Assembly (NCBI GenBank): GCA_964430245.1
Contig: CAYSEW010000031.1
Coordinates: 1 to 30,737, forward strand
DNA length: 30,737 bases
Reading direction: 5' to 3'
Origin: CAYSEW01 sp964430245
GTDB taxonomy: Bacteria; Bacteroidota; Bacteroidia; Flavobacteriales_D; Parvicellaceae
The first letter of the stretch is position 1, and the number at the start of each line of letters is the position of its first letter. The notes beneath the pieces were generated by a model. That model was given only the letters and a program-made list of their open reading frames with translations. It was not told the DNA's origin and made no database searches. Of this stretch, positions 7,698-14,797 are shown in pieces. The position numbers were made by a program, and so were the translations under genes.

Positions 7698-9032
7698 TTA
7701 ATGATTCACTAAGTTCATTCTTTTTTCTACAGTTGAATCATTGTATATATAAAACAGAACCTGCCCTTTATTATGCTCCGTAACCTCTCTCCCCAAAGCA
7801 TCTACTATCTTAACAAGACGTCTAAGGCCATTTGAATGGTAATCATTAATATCCGTATTACTTGACCAGCTTGCATTAATCGTATATTCTGCCCCATTTA
7901 ATACTGCTGTCTGACCAATATACCCATTTTGAGCATATCCTAATACCGTTGTTGCACACTCAACACCTACATAATAATCTCCTTCTAATGGGTTTTCAAG
8001 TACAAGCTCCTTATTAGAACCTAAAGAAATATCCATAAGCATATTATTGTCTATAAGGGCAAATTCATCATAATTTAAATACAAATTAAAATCATATAAT
8101 GGATCTGCATCTAATTGAATATGAAGCGTATCAACTGAAGATGGTATTTGGACTAAAAAATGATGGTATTGCTTATCTCCAATTTTAGTTAATGAAGGAA
8201 TACTGTCTTCTGTAGATTTATCCATTACAATAGGTGAATTGTTATATAGTTCACTTTTAATACGCATCTCTCCAACGCCATCTAAAGCGTATTGTAAAAT
8301 ACTTGCCATAAGTTCTAATCCCTCACCTGTAGTTTTACTTTCTGGATGTGACATAACAACAACTAATCTTCCCGTTGAATCAGCTTCTTTATAAGCCCAC
8401 GAACTTACTTTATTGTGCATATTCCAGCCCGGGAAATCAAATGTTAACAAAACTTCGGTTCCGATTGGAATAGTGTCTCTAATGTACCCACCACCATTAT
8501 GATATATATCGTCAATATATAAGTCATTTCCAAAAGAGCTATATTGTAATAAAGGAGAACTTACAGGAATAAAATGTCCTGTTGTAGTGTCACTTAACCC
8601 TGTACTTCTAGTACGAGCTGGCCATAAATGATAATAGTAAGGATTGAATGACTGAGATGAACTATAGGGCAAATAATGATGTGAAACAATAAAAGCTCCC
8701 GCACAAGAGCCTGTATAACTACCTCCGGAATAAAAATATTGTTTGATGATTTCTCTTCCATCTGAGCCTAAGCTTCTTCCGTGATTTGTTGCTGATCCCC
8801 CATTAGTATAAATACATTTAAAACGAGGTGCGCCATCCGGATAAAGTAAAGCTCCATTAACATCATTAAAGTTCCCAACAATAATATCTCTTTGTAAAAC
8901 AGAATCTGATGTAGCCATAAATTCCATTGTAAGATTTAAATAATTTGATGCTGGTAGTGATGTTTTGGATGTAAGATAACACCCTCCGTCCATAAATAAA
9001 TCCTTAAAATATCCTGGAGTCTGACTTGTCAA
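7698..9032 (-). CDS. Secreted BPL_N/class I glutamine amidotransferase-like protein with T9SS-type tail
   Basis: 444 aa from TTG at 9030-9032. Residues about 1-260 look like the amidotransferase-like domain seen at the N-terminus of biotin-protein ligase homologues: GGSYTGSCAGAF with probable nucleophile Cys110, and VVVMSHPES with His229 and Glu231, giving a plausible Cys-His-Glu triad. Residues about 270-395 resemble a PPC-like beta-sandwich. The last ~40 (VDALGREV...GQVLFYIY...VEKRM) resemble a T9SS sorting tail. Upstream in the same frame, 9033-9074 encodes IFRVIFIVVFFPCLL, a good signal-peptide core, but without ATG, GTG or TTG; an ATT at 9072-9074 might start it. The TTG start therefore probably truncates the true protein. 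It lies 46 bp upstream of the acylase on the same strand, so they may be cotranscribed. Substrate unknown. Confidence 0.7.
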   Translation of the reverse strand: MTSQTPGYFKDLFMDGGCYLTSKTSLPASNYLNLTMEFMATSDSVLQRDIIVGNFNDVNGALLYPDGAPRFKCIYTNGGSATNHGRSLGSDGREIIKQYFYSGGSYTGSCAGAFIVSHHYLPYSSSQSFNPYYYHLWPARTRSTGLSDTTTGHFIPVSSPLLQYSSFGNDLYIDDIYHNGGGYIRDTIPIGTEVLLTFDFPGWNMHNKVSSWAYKEADSTGRLVVVMSHPESKTTGEGLELMASILQYALDGVGEMRIKSELYNNSPIVMDKSTEDSIPSLTKIGDKQYHHFLVQIPSSVDTLHIQLDADPLYDFNLYLNYDEFALIDNNMLMDISLGSNKELVLENPLEGDYYVGVECATTVLGYAQNGYIGQTAVLNGAEYTINASWSSNTDINDYHSNGLRRLVKIVDALGREVTEHNKGQVLFYIYNDSTVEKRMNLVNH

Positions 9033-9108
9033 TAAACAAGGAAAAAAAACTACTATAAATATTACTCTAAAAATATATTAACTTAAAAATTGGTTTCCTT
9101 TTAAACGA

Positions 9109-9663
9109 TTATTGAATCCGAATTGCTTCAAAAGATCCTGAAATATTATGAAGTACATCATTAAAATCACCTACAGTTCCAGAAAATTCCCCAATCACCA
9201 ACGTTTCTTGTAACATTTCAGAAGTTGAGGCAGATACTGCAGGAAAAGTAGTTATGGTTAATGTTGTTGATGTTCCTATACCTAATGCATCCGAATAAGA
9301 GTCCATGTTATTCATAATACTTAAAGAGCCATCCATTCCGCCATTAAATACATAAGAACCCTCAGCGGTCATATTAACATGACCGAATTGAACCATTAAC
9401 ATTCCGCCATCAGAAGAAGATAATATTAATTGTGACCCTCCATTTGAGATCCCGCTATTTGTTTGAAGGATTGCAACTCCATTCTCAAAATCATCCTCTT
9501 CAGAAAGTGTTTCTTCATATGAATAATCCTGGCCATCAATTGTAATGTTCCACTTAATGGTTACTTCATTTATTGCTTCATTCTGTTTTTTACATCCAGA
9601 AATTTGAAATATCAGAAAACATAGCAACACAGGCACTACCAATAATCGTTTGGTTTTTAACAT
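9109..9663 (-). CDS. Putative lipoprotein of unknown function
   Basis: 184 aa. N-terminal signal with a lipobox QISGC (Cys24) followed by KKQNE, so it is probably lipidated and kept in the envelope. The mature part is Ser/Thr/Gly rich with alternating beta-strand patterns (WNITIDGQDYSYEE, LILSSSDGG, TTLTITTFPAV). No catalytic motif is visible and I do not recognise a named family. It precedes the secreted amidotransferase-like gene by 76 bp on the same strand and could be the first gene of a three-gene secreted-protein cluster. Confidence 0.75.
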   Translation of the reverse strand: MLKTKRLLVVPVLLCFLIFQISGCKKQNEAINEVTIKWNITIDGQDYSYEETLSEEDDFENGVAILQTNSGISNGGSQLILSSSDGGMLMVQFGHVNMTAEGSYVFNGGMDGSLSIMNNMDSYSDALGIGTSTTLTITTFPAVSASTSEMLQETLVIGEFSGTVGDFNDVLHNISGSFEAIRIQ

Positions 9664-9698
9664 ATTATCGAATTTTAATTTGTAATTATAGTTCTAAA

Positions 9699-9711
9699 GG
9701 GATGGTATCCC
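9699..9711. other. Small perfect hairpin GGGAT-GGT-ATCCC
   Basis: A 5-bp GC-rich stem with a 3-nt loop between the divergent lipoprotein and aminotransferase genes. No U-run follows on either strand, so it is not a clear terminator. Possible operator or chance. Confidence 0.3.
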
Positions 9712-9761
9712 AAATATAATATTTTTATTTTTAGCCAGCTATTTTTAACTTGTAAATTAAA

Positions 9762-9770
9762 TATCTTTGC
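9762..9770 (+). promoter_or_regulatory. -7 box TATCTTTGC upstream of the aminotransferase operon
   Basis: Exact TAnnTTTGC match. Predicted transcription start is near 9774-9777, about 200 nt upstream of the operon's ATG at 9974. No obvious -33 TTTG at the usual spacing. The long leader holds a possible 34-codon frame (9777-9881), an imperfect hairpin around 9867-9884 and a repeated ATCTGTTACG (9792-9801, 9922-9931). Confidence 0.45.
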
Positions 9771-9776
9771 TAACGG

Positions 9777-9881
9777 ATGAGGTCTATAACTATCTGTTAC
9801 GATCCTTTTTCTATCAATAGGGAAGAAATTGGGAAAATGGATCGCCTCTTGCAGCAATCGCTGGATACCCTATTTTAAATT
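9777..9881 (+). CDS. Candidate 34-aa leader peptide or gene remnant
   Basis: ATG at 9777, seven bases after the end of the perfect -7 box, TAA at 9879-9881. The peptide begins MRSITICYDPFSINREE and ends with a Leu/Gln-rich stretch that could form an amphipathic helix. I recognise no family. Support is only its position directly behind the promoter-like box and ahead of the operon. It may be a short upstream ORF, the stump of a decayed gene, or chance. Confidence 0.25.
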
Positions 9882-9973
9882 AGGGACATGTTGTATTTAA
9901 ATTTTAAGAACTATTTATCTGATCTGTTACGGCTATACCTAATTAGCTATTGTAAAATTAAATCGCTTAATCC

Positions 9974-11101
9974 ATGAAAATTAAAACTTTTGAACTAGAA
10001 AGACTTCAGTCGCTATACGAAAATACTGTTGATTATAATTTAACAGAAAGCGGATTTCATCCCTATGCCCTCAATGAACTTCTTTCAGATGATGAACAAC
10101 AAAAATTATTAACCCTCACTCTTGGGTATGGACAAACCAATGGAGCTGTCTCTTTAAGAAAACAAATAGCAGGTCTTTATAATTGTGAAAATGAAGATCA
10201 GGTACTCATCACAAATGGCTCGGCAGAAGCCAATTATATACTCTGTAAAACAATACTAGAAAAAGACGACCATGTGGTAATGATGCTCCCCAACTACATG
10301 CAAATTTGGGGAATTGCAGAAGACATGGGTTGCACAGTTGAAGGCTTTCACCTTCAACAGAAAAAAAACTGGAGACCAAATCTAGAAGAGCTAAGAAAGT
10401 TAGTTACTCCAAATACAAAAATGATAGTGCTCTGCAATCCTAATAACCCAACAGGATATGTGCTGAGCCAAAAAGAAATGAAGGAAATAGTTGCTATTGC
10501 TAGAGAAAATGATACTTGGATTCATTCCGATGAGATCTACAGAGGTTCTGAGCTGAATGAAGTTGAGATCAATAGCTTTTACGGATTGTATGAAAAATGC
10601 ATTGTCAATGGCGGACTATCAAAGTCTTATGCATTGCCTGGATTAAGAATTGGTTATTTAATGGGCCCTGCTGGTTTTGCTGATAAAGCTTGGGCTTATC
10701 ATGACTACACTTCAATATCAACTGGAATTGTCAGTCAATATGTTGCTGAAATTGCATTACAACCAAGAAAAAGGTCTGAGATTTTAACTAGAAATAGAAA
10801 AATGCTACAGAACAACCTGGATTTGTTCTCAAATTGGATCGACTCATATAAAGATCTTTTTGAATTTGTTCCTCCAAAAGCAGGGGGAATGGCCTTTATA
10901 AAATATAAATTACCCATTAATTCTACTGAACTTTCTGATTGGCTGCGCAAGGAATTTTCTGTTTTTGTAGTTCCCGGTGATTGTTATGGAATGGATGGCT
11001 ATATTAGGATTGGAATTGGAGAGCGTTATGAGGTTTTAAAAGAAGGTTTAGAGATCATGAAGAACGCTTTGGATAAACGATTTAATTTAGACATAGTATG
11101 A
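9974..11101 (+). CDS. Class I/II PLP-dependent aminotransferase
   Basis: 375 aa, fold type I. Motifs: GSAEANY near residues 82-88 (PLP phosphate region), CNPNNPTG at 154-161, SDEIYR with Asp186, SKSYALPGLR with the Schiff-base Lys217 and Arg225, and a C-terminal IRIGIG with an Arg likely binding the substrate carboxylate. It should transfer amino groups between an amino acid and a 2-oxo acid in the cytoplasm. The exact substrate is not evident. It starts the operon and overlaps the next gene by 4 bp (ATGA), which implies translational coupling with the dehydratase and reductase that follow and suggests it supplies or consumes their amino acid. Confidence 0.9.
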   Translation: MKIKTFELERLQSLYENTVDYNLTESGFHPYALNELLSDDEQQKLLTLTLGYGQTNGAVSLRKQIAGLYNCENEDQVLITNGSAEANYILCKTILEKDDHVVMMLPNYMQIWGIAEDMGCTVEGFHLQQKKNWRPNLEELRKLVTPNTKMIVLCNPNNPTGYVLSQKEMKEIVAIARENDTWIHSDEIYRGSELNEVEINSFYGLYEKCIVNGGLSKSYALPGLRIGYLMGPAGFADKAWAYHDYTSISTGIVSQYVAEIALQPRKRSEILTRNRKMLQNNLDLFSNWIDSYKDLFEFVPPKAGGMAFIKYKLPINSTELSDWLRKEFSVFVVPGDCYGMDGYIRIGIGERYEVLKEGLEIMKNALDKRFNLDIV

Positions 11102-12051
11102 CAATCTTAGAAGAAATCATAAAGGCGGAAGAAAGAATTCGACCCTACATATTAAAAACACCCCTTTTTAAGTCTGTATACTTATCCGAAATGATAGAAG
11201 GAGAGGTCTATTTTAAATTAGAATCGGAACAAATTACCGGTTCTTTTAAAGCTCGCGGAGGGCTGAATAAAGTACTCTCTTTATCAAAAGAAGAAAAAGA
11301 AAAAGGCTGTTTAACAGCTTCTACTGGCAATCATGCACAAGGAATGGCCAATGCCTTAAGCATCTCTCAAACAAAAGGTATAATTTTTCTACCGGAAAAC
11401 GCATCGCCTTCTAAAGTAGCCGCTCTAAAACATTACAATGCAACGCTTAAATTCCATGGCTTGGATTGTCTAACCACAGAGCTTCATGCCAAGAGATATG
11501 CTGCTGAGCATAACCTCACATGGGTTTCTCCTTATAATGATCCTCAGATTATAGGCGGGCAGGGAACCCTAGCTATAGAGATTCTTAAAGAAACTAATGG
11601 AGTCGACTATTTATATGGATGTATTGGCGGTGGCGGAATGATGTCGGGAGTAGCTACTTATTTTAAAGCACATTCACCACAAACTAAATTAATCGGCTGC
11701 CTTCCAGAAAAATCTGCAGAAATGTACCTGAGTGTTCAAAAAGGAGAAGTAGTTGTAATCGATGAACCAGAAGAAACATTATCCGATGGATCAGCCGGAG
11801 GGCTAGAACCCGGAAGCATTACATTTGACATCTGTAAAGAATTGATTGATGATTACCAAACCGTTACAGAAAATGAGATAGCAGAAAATATTGTTTGGAT
11901 GATGAACAAGCACCACAAGATCATTGAAGGTGCAGCAGCCGTAGCATTGGCTGCTTTTAAAAAACAGGCGAAAAACTTAAAGCACAAAAAAGTAGTGATT
12001 GTAATTTGTGGTGCCAATATATCTAACGAAACCCTAAAAACCCTTTTGTAA
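11098..12051 (+). CDS. EutB/BhcB-like threonine dehydratase-family PLP enzyme
   Basis: 317 aa, fold type II PLP enzyme of the threonine dehydratase / serine racemase family. SFKARGG gives the PLP Lys51, STGNHAQG (75-82) the substrate loop, and GGGG (176-179) the phosphate-binding loop. No C-terminal ACT regulatory domain, so it is not the feedback-regulated IlvA type. The STGNH loop and the immediate partnership with an EutC-like gene resemble EutB of ectoine clusters and BhcB, the 3-hydroxyaspartate dehydratase of the beta-hydroxyaspartate cycle. By that analogy it may dehydrate 3-hydroxyaspartate to iminosuccinate; plain serine/threonine dehydratase or racemase activity is the alternative. 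Confidence 0.85.
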   Translation: MTILEEIIKAEERIRPYILKTPLFKSVYLSEMIEGEVYFKLESEQITGSFKARGGLNKVLSLSKEEKEKGCLTASTGNHAQGMANALSISQTKGIIFLPENASPSKVAALKHYNATLKFHGLDCLTTELHAKRYAAEHNLTWVSPYNDPQIIGGQGTLAIEILKETNGVDYLYGCIGGGGMMSGVATYFKAHSPQTKLIGCLPEKSAEMYLSVQKGEVVVIDEPEETLSDGSAGGLEPGSITFDICKELIDDYQTVTENEIAENIVWMMNKHHKIIEGAAAVALAAFKKQAKNLKHKKVVIVICGANISNETLKTLL

Positions 12052-12977
12052 TGAAAATCATTAAAAAAGAAACCATTGTAGCTCGATACCATGCTATCCC
12101 ATTAATCCAACACATTGAAGCTATCGCAAAAGGATTTGTAAGCTACAGCAATGGTAAAGCAAATATACCCCCTGTTGGGCATTTAAAAATGATAGGTCCT
12201 CCTGGAGATGTTCATATTAAATATGGAGCTATTGACGAAATCTCTAATTATGTGATAAAAATTGCATCAGGATTTTATGACAATCCATCACTCGGCATTC
12301 CGTCAAGTAATGGAATGATGCTTGCTTTTAATGCCCAAACCGGAGAACCCAACGCCATCCTTTTAGACGAAGGCTTTTTAACAGACATTCGAACAGGATT
12401 GGCAGGTGCAGTTTGTGCAAAATATATTGGCCCTAAGGTCGTACAAAAAATAGGTATTGTAGGTACTGGTATTCAAGCCCGACATCAATTAAAGTGCTTG
12501 GCAGGAGTTACTGAATGTAAAAAAGTAATGGTCTGGGGAAGAGATGAAGAAAAAGCCATTATCTATCAAGACGAAATGAAGGCACAGGGTTATATGGTCG
12601 AAATAGCACCTAACCTTAAAGAGCTTGCCAATAGTTGCAACCTAATTGTAACAACAACACCCTCAGTATCTCCACTAATTAAAGGAGAATGGATCATGCC
12701 AGGAACTCATATTACTGCAGTTGGCTCAGACACTCCAGGGAAAAGAGAATTGGATAAAAATGTACTCACTAAAGCAGATCATTTAATTGCAGACTCCATC
12801 TCTCAATGTTTAACACAAGGAGAAATTCAGCATGAAAAAAATAAAAATGTAATAGAGCTTGGCAACTGGATAAGTAGTGAAAAAATTAGACTAGAGACAG
12901 ATATAACAATTTGTGACTTAACAGGTGTTGCTGTTCAGGATATTGTTATTGCCAATTCAATCATTGATCAAACTTGA
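12051..12977 (+). CDS. EutC/BhcD-like ornithine cyclodeaminase/mu-crystallin family reductase
   Basis: 308 aa. Substrate-half motifs PPVGHLKM and PPGDVHIKYG (Lys57) are close to EutC-type proteins; Rossmann motif GIVGTGIQA at about 135-143 binds NAD(P); RTGLAGAV (from Arg114) and GVAVQD near the C-terminus are family hallmarks. ATG overlaps the preceding stop by one base (TAATG), so the two are translationally coupled. Relatives include ornithine cyclodeaminase, ketimine reductases and BhcD, which reduces iminosuccinate to aspartate. Paired with an EutB/BhcB-like dehydratase, imine reduction is a better guess than ornithine cyclisation. That is inference from family and context. Confidence 0.85.
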   Translation: MKIIKKETIVARYHAIPLIQHIEAIAKGFVSYSNGKANIPPVGHLKMIGPPGDVHIKYGAIDEISNYVIKIASGFYDNPSLGIPSSNGMMLAFNAQTGEPNAILLDEGFLTDIRTGLAGAVCAKYIGPKVVQKIGIVGTGIQARHQLKCLAGVTECKKVMVWGRDEEKAIIYQDEMKAQGYMVEIAPNLKELANSCNLIVTTTPSVSPLIKGEWIMPGTHITAVGSDTPGKRELDKNVLTKADHLIADSISQCLTQGEIQHEKNKNVIELGNWISSEKIRLETDITICDLTGVAVQDIVIANSIIDQT

Positions 12978-12983
12978 TTTTAT

Positions 12984-13499
12984 ATGGATATTCGACTTGC
13001 CACACCCAAAGACCAATCTGCTGTTATCTCAATGGCAAATGATGTTTACTACACCTCTGAAAGAGAATTCTGGAAAGAAGGCTACTATCGTATCAGCAAA
13101 AATGAATATGAGAATTTTGTAACTCAACAATGGCTTTATCTTGCAGAAATCAATAAAGAATTAGTTGGTTGTGTACTCATGAAACCTGTTGACAAAGCGA
13201 CTACTTCCTTTTCAATGCTTATTTGCCACCCTAACCATCGAAAAAAAGGGATCGGCAAACTCCTGGTAGAACATGTTTTTAAAACTGCCCATGAAAAAAA
13301 ATACCAAAAGATGCAGCTTGAGATCTTATCTCCTCTTCACTGGGTTCATGAAGAAAAAGAATTCCTAAAATCTTGGTATAGCACATTGGGCTTTAAACTG
13401 ATTAAAGAAGTGAATTTTCTTGATTATTACCCTACACACGATCAGTATATGAAATGTCCATTGTTGTTTTCTTTGTATGAAAAAGACCTGACAATTTAA
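12984..13499 (+). CDS. GNAT family N-acetyltransferase
   Basis: 171 aa. GNAT fold with the acetyl-CoA pyrophosphate loop HPNHRKKGIGKLLVEH at about residues 82-97 and a C-terminal stretch WYSTLGFKLIKE typical of the last GNAT strands. Six bases after the reductase, so it is the last gene of the operon; it may acetylate the amino acid made or consumed there, but its acceptor cannot be deduced. Its stop overlaps the stop of convergent yebC by a few bases (13496-13499). Confidence 0.85.
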   Translation: MDIRLATPKDQSAVISMANDVYYTSEREFWKEGYYRISKNEYENFVTQQWLYLAEINKELVGCVLMKPVDKATTSFSMLICHPNHRKKGIGKLLVEHVFKTAHEKKYQKMQLEILSPLHWVHEEKEFLKSWYSTLGFKLIKEVNFLDYYPTHDQYMKCPLLFSLYEKDLTI

Positions 13500-14257
13500 T
13501 CTTCAGCAGCTAAAGCTTCTGCCAGCTCATCGGTCATTTCCAAATTATGGTAAACGCAATTAACATCTTCATCTTCCTCCATTTTATCTATTAAACGCAG
13601 TACCTTTTTGGAATTTTCAACATCTAATTCTGTGGTATTATTAGGGACTCTCTGAAGCTCTGCATTAGCAACCTCAATATTCAAGGTATCTAAATGACTT
13701 TGCATATTTCCAAAATCATCAAAAGAGGTATATATAATAACTGCATCATCTACTTCATTCATTTCTTCTAAACCGCCATCTATTAACTCCATCTCCAACT
13801 CTTCAATGTCTTTTCCTTCTGTAACTGCTTTATTAATAGTAAAGACCCCTTTTCTATCGAAAATAAAGCTCAAAGAACCATTCGTTCCTAAATTACCACC
13901 ATACTTATTAAAAACAGATCTAACAGAAGCTACTGTTCGATTATTATTATCAGTAGTAGCTTCAACAAATACTGCAATTCCATTGGACGCATATCCTTCA
14001 AATGTAATCTCAGCAAGATCAGCTCCATCTCCTCCTGCTCCTTTTTTAATGGCTCTTTCTACGGTATCCTTTGGCATGTTGGCTCCTTTAGCATTCTGAA
14101 CAGCTAATCTTAATCCTGGATTTGAATCTGGATCTGCACCGCCATCTCTTGCTGCAATAGTAATCTCCTTGATGATCCTGGTAAAAACCTTCCCTCTTTT
14201 TTTATCCTGGGCCGCTTTTCTATGCTTGATATTTGCCCATTTACTATGTCCTGCCAT
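13496..14257 (-). CDS. yebC: YebC/PmpR family protein
   Basis: 253 aa, slightly longer than the usual 240-250. N-terminal MAGHSKWANIKHRKAAQDKKRG is the family hallmark, followed by the acidic central and C-terminal domains (ENSKKVLRLIDKMEEDEDVN...YHNLEM). Family members were described as transcriptional regulators and, more recently, as ribosome-associated factors helping at difficult sequences. Transcribed divergently from msrC, with a -7 box at 14273-14280 on its strand. Confidence 0.95.
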   Translation of the reverse strand: MAGHSKWANIKHRKAAQDKKRGKVFTRIIKEITIAARDGGADPDSNPGLRLAVQNAKGANMPKDTVERAIKKGAGGDGADLAEITFEGYASNGIAVFVEATTDNNNRTVASVRSVFNKYGGNLGTNGSLSFIFDRKGVFTINKAVTEGKDIEELEMELIDGGLEEMNEVDDAVIIYTSFDDFGNMQSHLDTLNIEVANAELQRVPNNTTELDVENSKKVLRLIDKMEEDEDVNCVYHNLEMTDELAEALAAED

Positions 14258-14272
14258 TATCTAAAAAAATTT

Positions 14273-14280
14273 CAAACTTA
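14273..14280 (-). promoter_or_regulatory. -7 box TAAGTTTG for yebC
   Basis: On the minus strand 14280-14273 reads TAAGTTTG, an exact TAnnTTTG match, giving a transcription start near 14268 and a leader of about 11 nt before the yebC ATG at 14257. A TTG on the same strand at 14306-14304 is a possible -33 element with a rather long 23-bp spacer. Confidence 0.5.
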
Positions 14281-14289
14281 TTAATAATG

Positions 14290-14319
14290 TTGCTAATTTA
14301 CATCAAGAGATTAATTTTG
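14290..14319 (+). promoter_or_regulatory. Promoter (TTG-N19-TAATTTTG) immediately before msrC
   Basis: TTG at 14290-14292, a 19-bp spacer, then TAATTTTG at 14312-14319 followed by C. Both elements and the spacing fit the Bacteroidota consensus. The predicted transcription start, about 4 bases after the final G, falls at the ATG (14324), so the mRNA would be leaderless or nearly so. It interleaves with the divergent yebC promoter in the same 66-bp gap. Confidence 0.6.
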
Positions 14320-14323
14320 CCCT

Positions 14324-14797
14324 ATGACAACTGCCGAAAAATTAGCTGCTACCAGAAATTATGATCAGTTATTGATCGAGATCAATTCCCTGATCACTGG
14401 TGAAAATAACCTTATGGCTAATTTAGGAAACATCTTAGCTTCGATCAAATACACCATGAAATGGTTTTGGGTAGGTCTATACAAAGTAGAAGAAAATGAA
14501 CTGGTCTTATTTATGTTTCAAGGACCTCACGCATGTACCAGAATAAAAAAAGGAATAGGTGTTTGTGGTAAAGCGTGGCAAGATAACAGAACGATAGTCG
14601 TTGACAATGTGCATGAGTTTGAAGGTCATATTGCCTGCAGTGCTCTATCAAAATCTGAAATTGTAATACCCATTAGAAATAATAATAATGAAGTAAAATA
14701 TGTTCTAGACATTGATAGTATTAGCTATGCGGATTTCAATACCAATGATGCTCTAGAGCTACAAAAAATCGCTAAAGTAATTGAACAACTAATTTGA
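14324..14797 (+). CDS. msrC: Free methionine-(R)-sulfoxide reductase (GAF domain)
   Basis: 157 aa, a single GAF domain. The three conserved cysteines of fRMsr are present: Cys71 (HACTRI), Cys81 (GVCGKA) and Cys105 (HIACSALS). Their spacing of 10 and 24 residues matches the yeast and E. coli enzymes. It reduces free Met-R-sulfoxide in the cytoplasm as part of oxidative repair. The N-terminus aligns well with family members, supporting the ATG at 14324 although it lies right at the predicted transcription start. Its stop TGA overlaps the TTG start of the next gene. Confidence 0.93.
   Translation: MTTAEKLAATRNYDQLLIEINSLITGENNLMANLGNILASIKYTMKWFWVGLYKVEENELVLFMFQGPHACTRIKKGIGVCGKAWQDNRTIVVDNVHEFEGHIACSALSKSEIVIPIRNNNNEVKYVLDIDSISYADFNTNDALELQKIAKVIEQLI

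Noticed and set aside
9675..9857. 60-codon frame on the minus strand
   Set aside because: It needs a TTG start, matches no family I recognise, and lies in the region opposite a promoter-like box; non-coding leader is more likely.
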